14,240 bases of DNA from an uncultured Rikenella sp. Its GTDB lineage: Bacteria; Bacteroidota; Bacteroidia; Bacteroidales; Rikenellaceae. The notes below the pieces were generated by a model. The model made no database searches. It had not been told where the DNA came from and saw only the letters and a list, made by a program, of their open reading frames with translations. The stretch's first letter is position 1. Each line of letters starts with the position of its first letter. Location: positions 1-14,240 of the forward strand of contig NZ_CAJTUJ010000039.1 of the NCBI RefSeq assembly GCF_910579375.1, given 5' to 3'. A program made the translations under genes and the position numbers. Below are positions 14,185 through 14,240 of the stretch, piece after piece.

Positions 14185-14240
14185 AGAAGGAAATCATTCA
14201 AACGCATGATTTGTGTTTGAATAAGATTTCCGCCAACGCG
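14185..14240 (+). repeat. Bulged inverted-repeat element, copy 3 (runs to the window edge)
   Basis: GGAAATC (14189-14195) pairs with GATTTCC (14225-14231), and ATTCAAAC (14196-14203) pairs perfectly with GTTTGAAT (14215-14222). An unpaired AA (14223-14224) sits exactly where it does in the other copies. Both inner arms differ from copies 1 and 2 (ATTCAAAC instead of GTCAAAAC), yet pairing is kept. It starts about 180 bases after copy 2. Any outer arm is cut by the window end. Confidence 0.7.

Larger units (their letters stand above)
13914..14240. other. Gene-free region with clustered hairpins
   Basis: No credible gene is visible. The stretch holds a small hairpin (GTGCC 13984-13988 with GGCAC 13993-13997), two copies of the bulged inverted repeat (13998-14059 and 14185-14240), an 8-bp hairpin (14085-14103) and a possible three-way junction (14106-14158). 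Positions 13914-13980 show nothing I recognise. The region could be a cluster of dispersed repeats or a structured RNA; nothing here decides between them. Confidence 0.65.

Noticed and set aside
1..14240. CRISPR array, insertion sequence, prophage, toxin-antitoxin or defence system
   Set aside because: I found no regularly spaced direct repeats, transposase, integrase, phage or nuclease genes; the intact genes are core metabolism, respiration, gyrase and two helical proteins.

Overview
The window looks like a chromosomal segment from a member of the Bacteroidota. Three observations point there. The promoters match the phylum's TAnnTTTG -7 box. Start codons mostly lack a Shine-Dalgarno sequence. 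The proteins (PurM variant, NqrA-F, GyrA) have the Bacteroidales style. The G+C-rich coding sequence and long antisense open frames would suit a Rikenellaceae/Alistipes-like genome, but that family-level placement is an inference. Nearly all genes are housekeeping.

Layout. Positions 1-385 carry no gene but hold several strong hairpins, including one copy of a bulged inverted-repeat element. At 386-1942 (minus) lies a conserved, mostly helical protein of unknown function. A divergent promoter region (about 1943-2084) separates it from purM (2085-3311, plus). The complete nqrABCDEF cluster (3349-9433) follows, encoding the Na+-translocating NADH:quinone oxidoreductase. It closes with a perfect 14-bp stem terminator at 9462-9502. 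The gap at 9434-9980 contains a start-less remnant of a surface-protein C-terminus (FISUMP-like, ending at 9769) and then the gyrA promoter. gyrA (9981-12485) and a secreted TPR protein (12513-13835) form a second transcription unit, closed by a 12-bp stem terminator at 13876-13913. The last 330 bases again hold hairpins, including two more copies of the bulged inverted repeat.

How the genes work together. The six Nqr subunits form one membrane complex that oxidises NADH, reduces quinone and pumps Na+. All expected cofactor ligands are visible: FMN-threonines in NqrB and NqrC, the cysteines of NqrD/NqrE, and the 2Fe-2S, FAD and NADH sites of NqrF. No promoter is obvious between purM and nqrA, so they may share a transcript. 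GyrA is the cleavage subunit of DNA gyrase; the TPR protein behind it is probably co-transcribed and acts in the envelope.

The most unusual signals are outside the core genes. They are the three-copy bulged hairpin family, whose stem bases change in a compensatory way, the decayed FISUMP-like fragment, and a short 5-residue-periodic tail on NqrC. No clearly new multi-gene system is visible.
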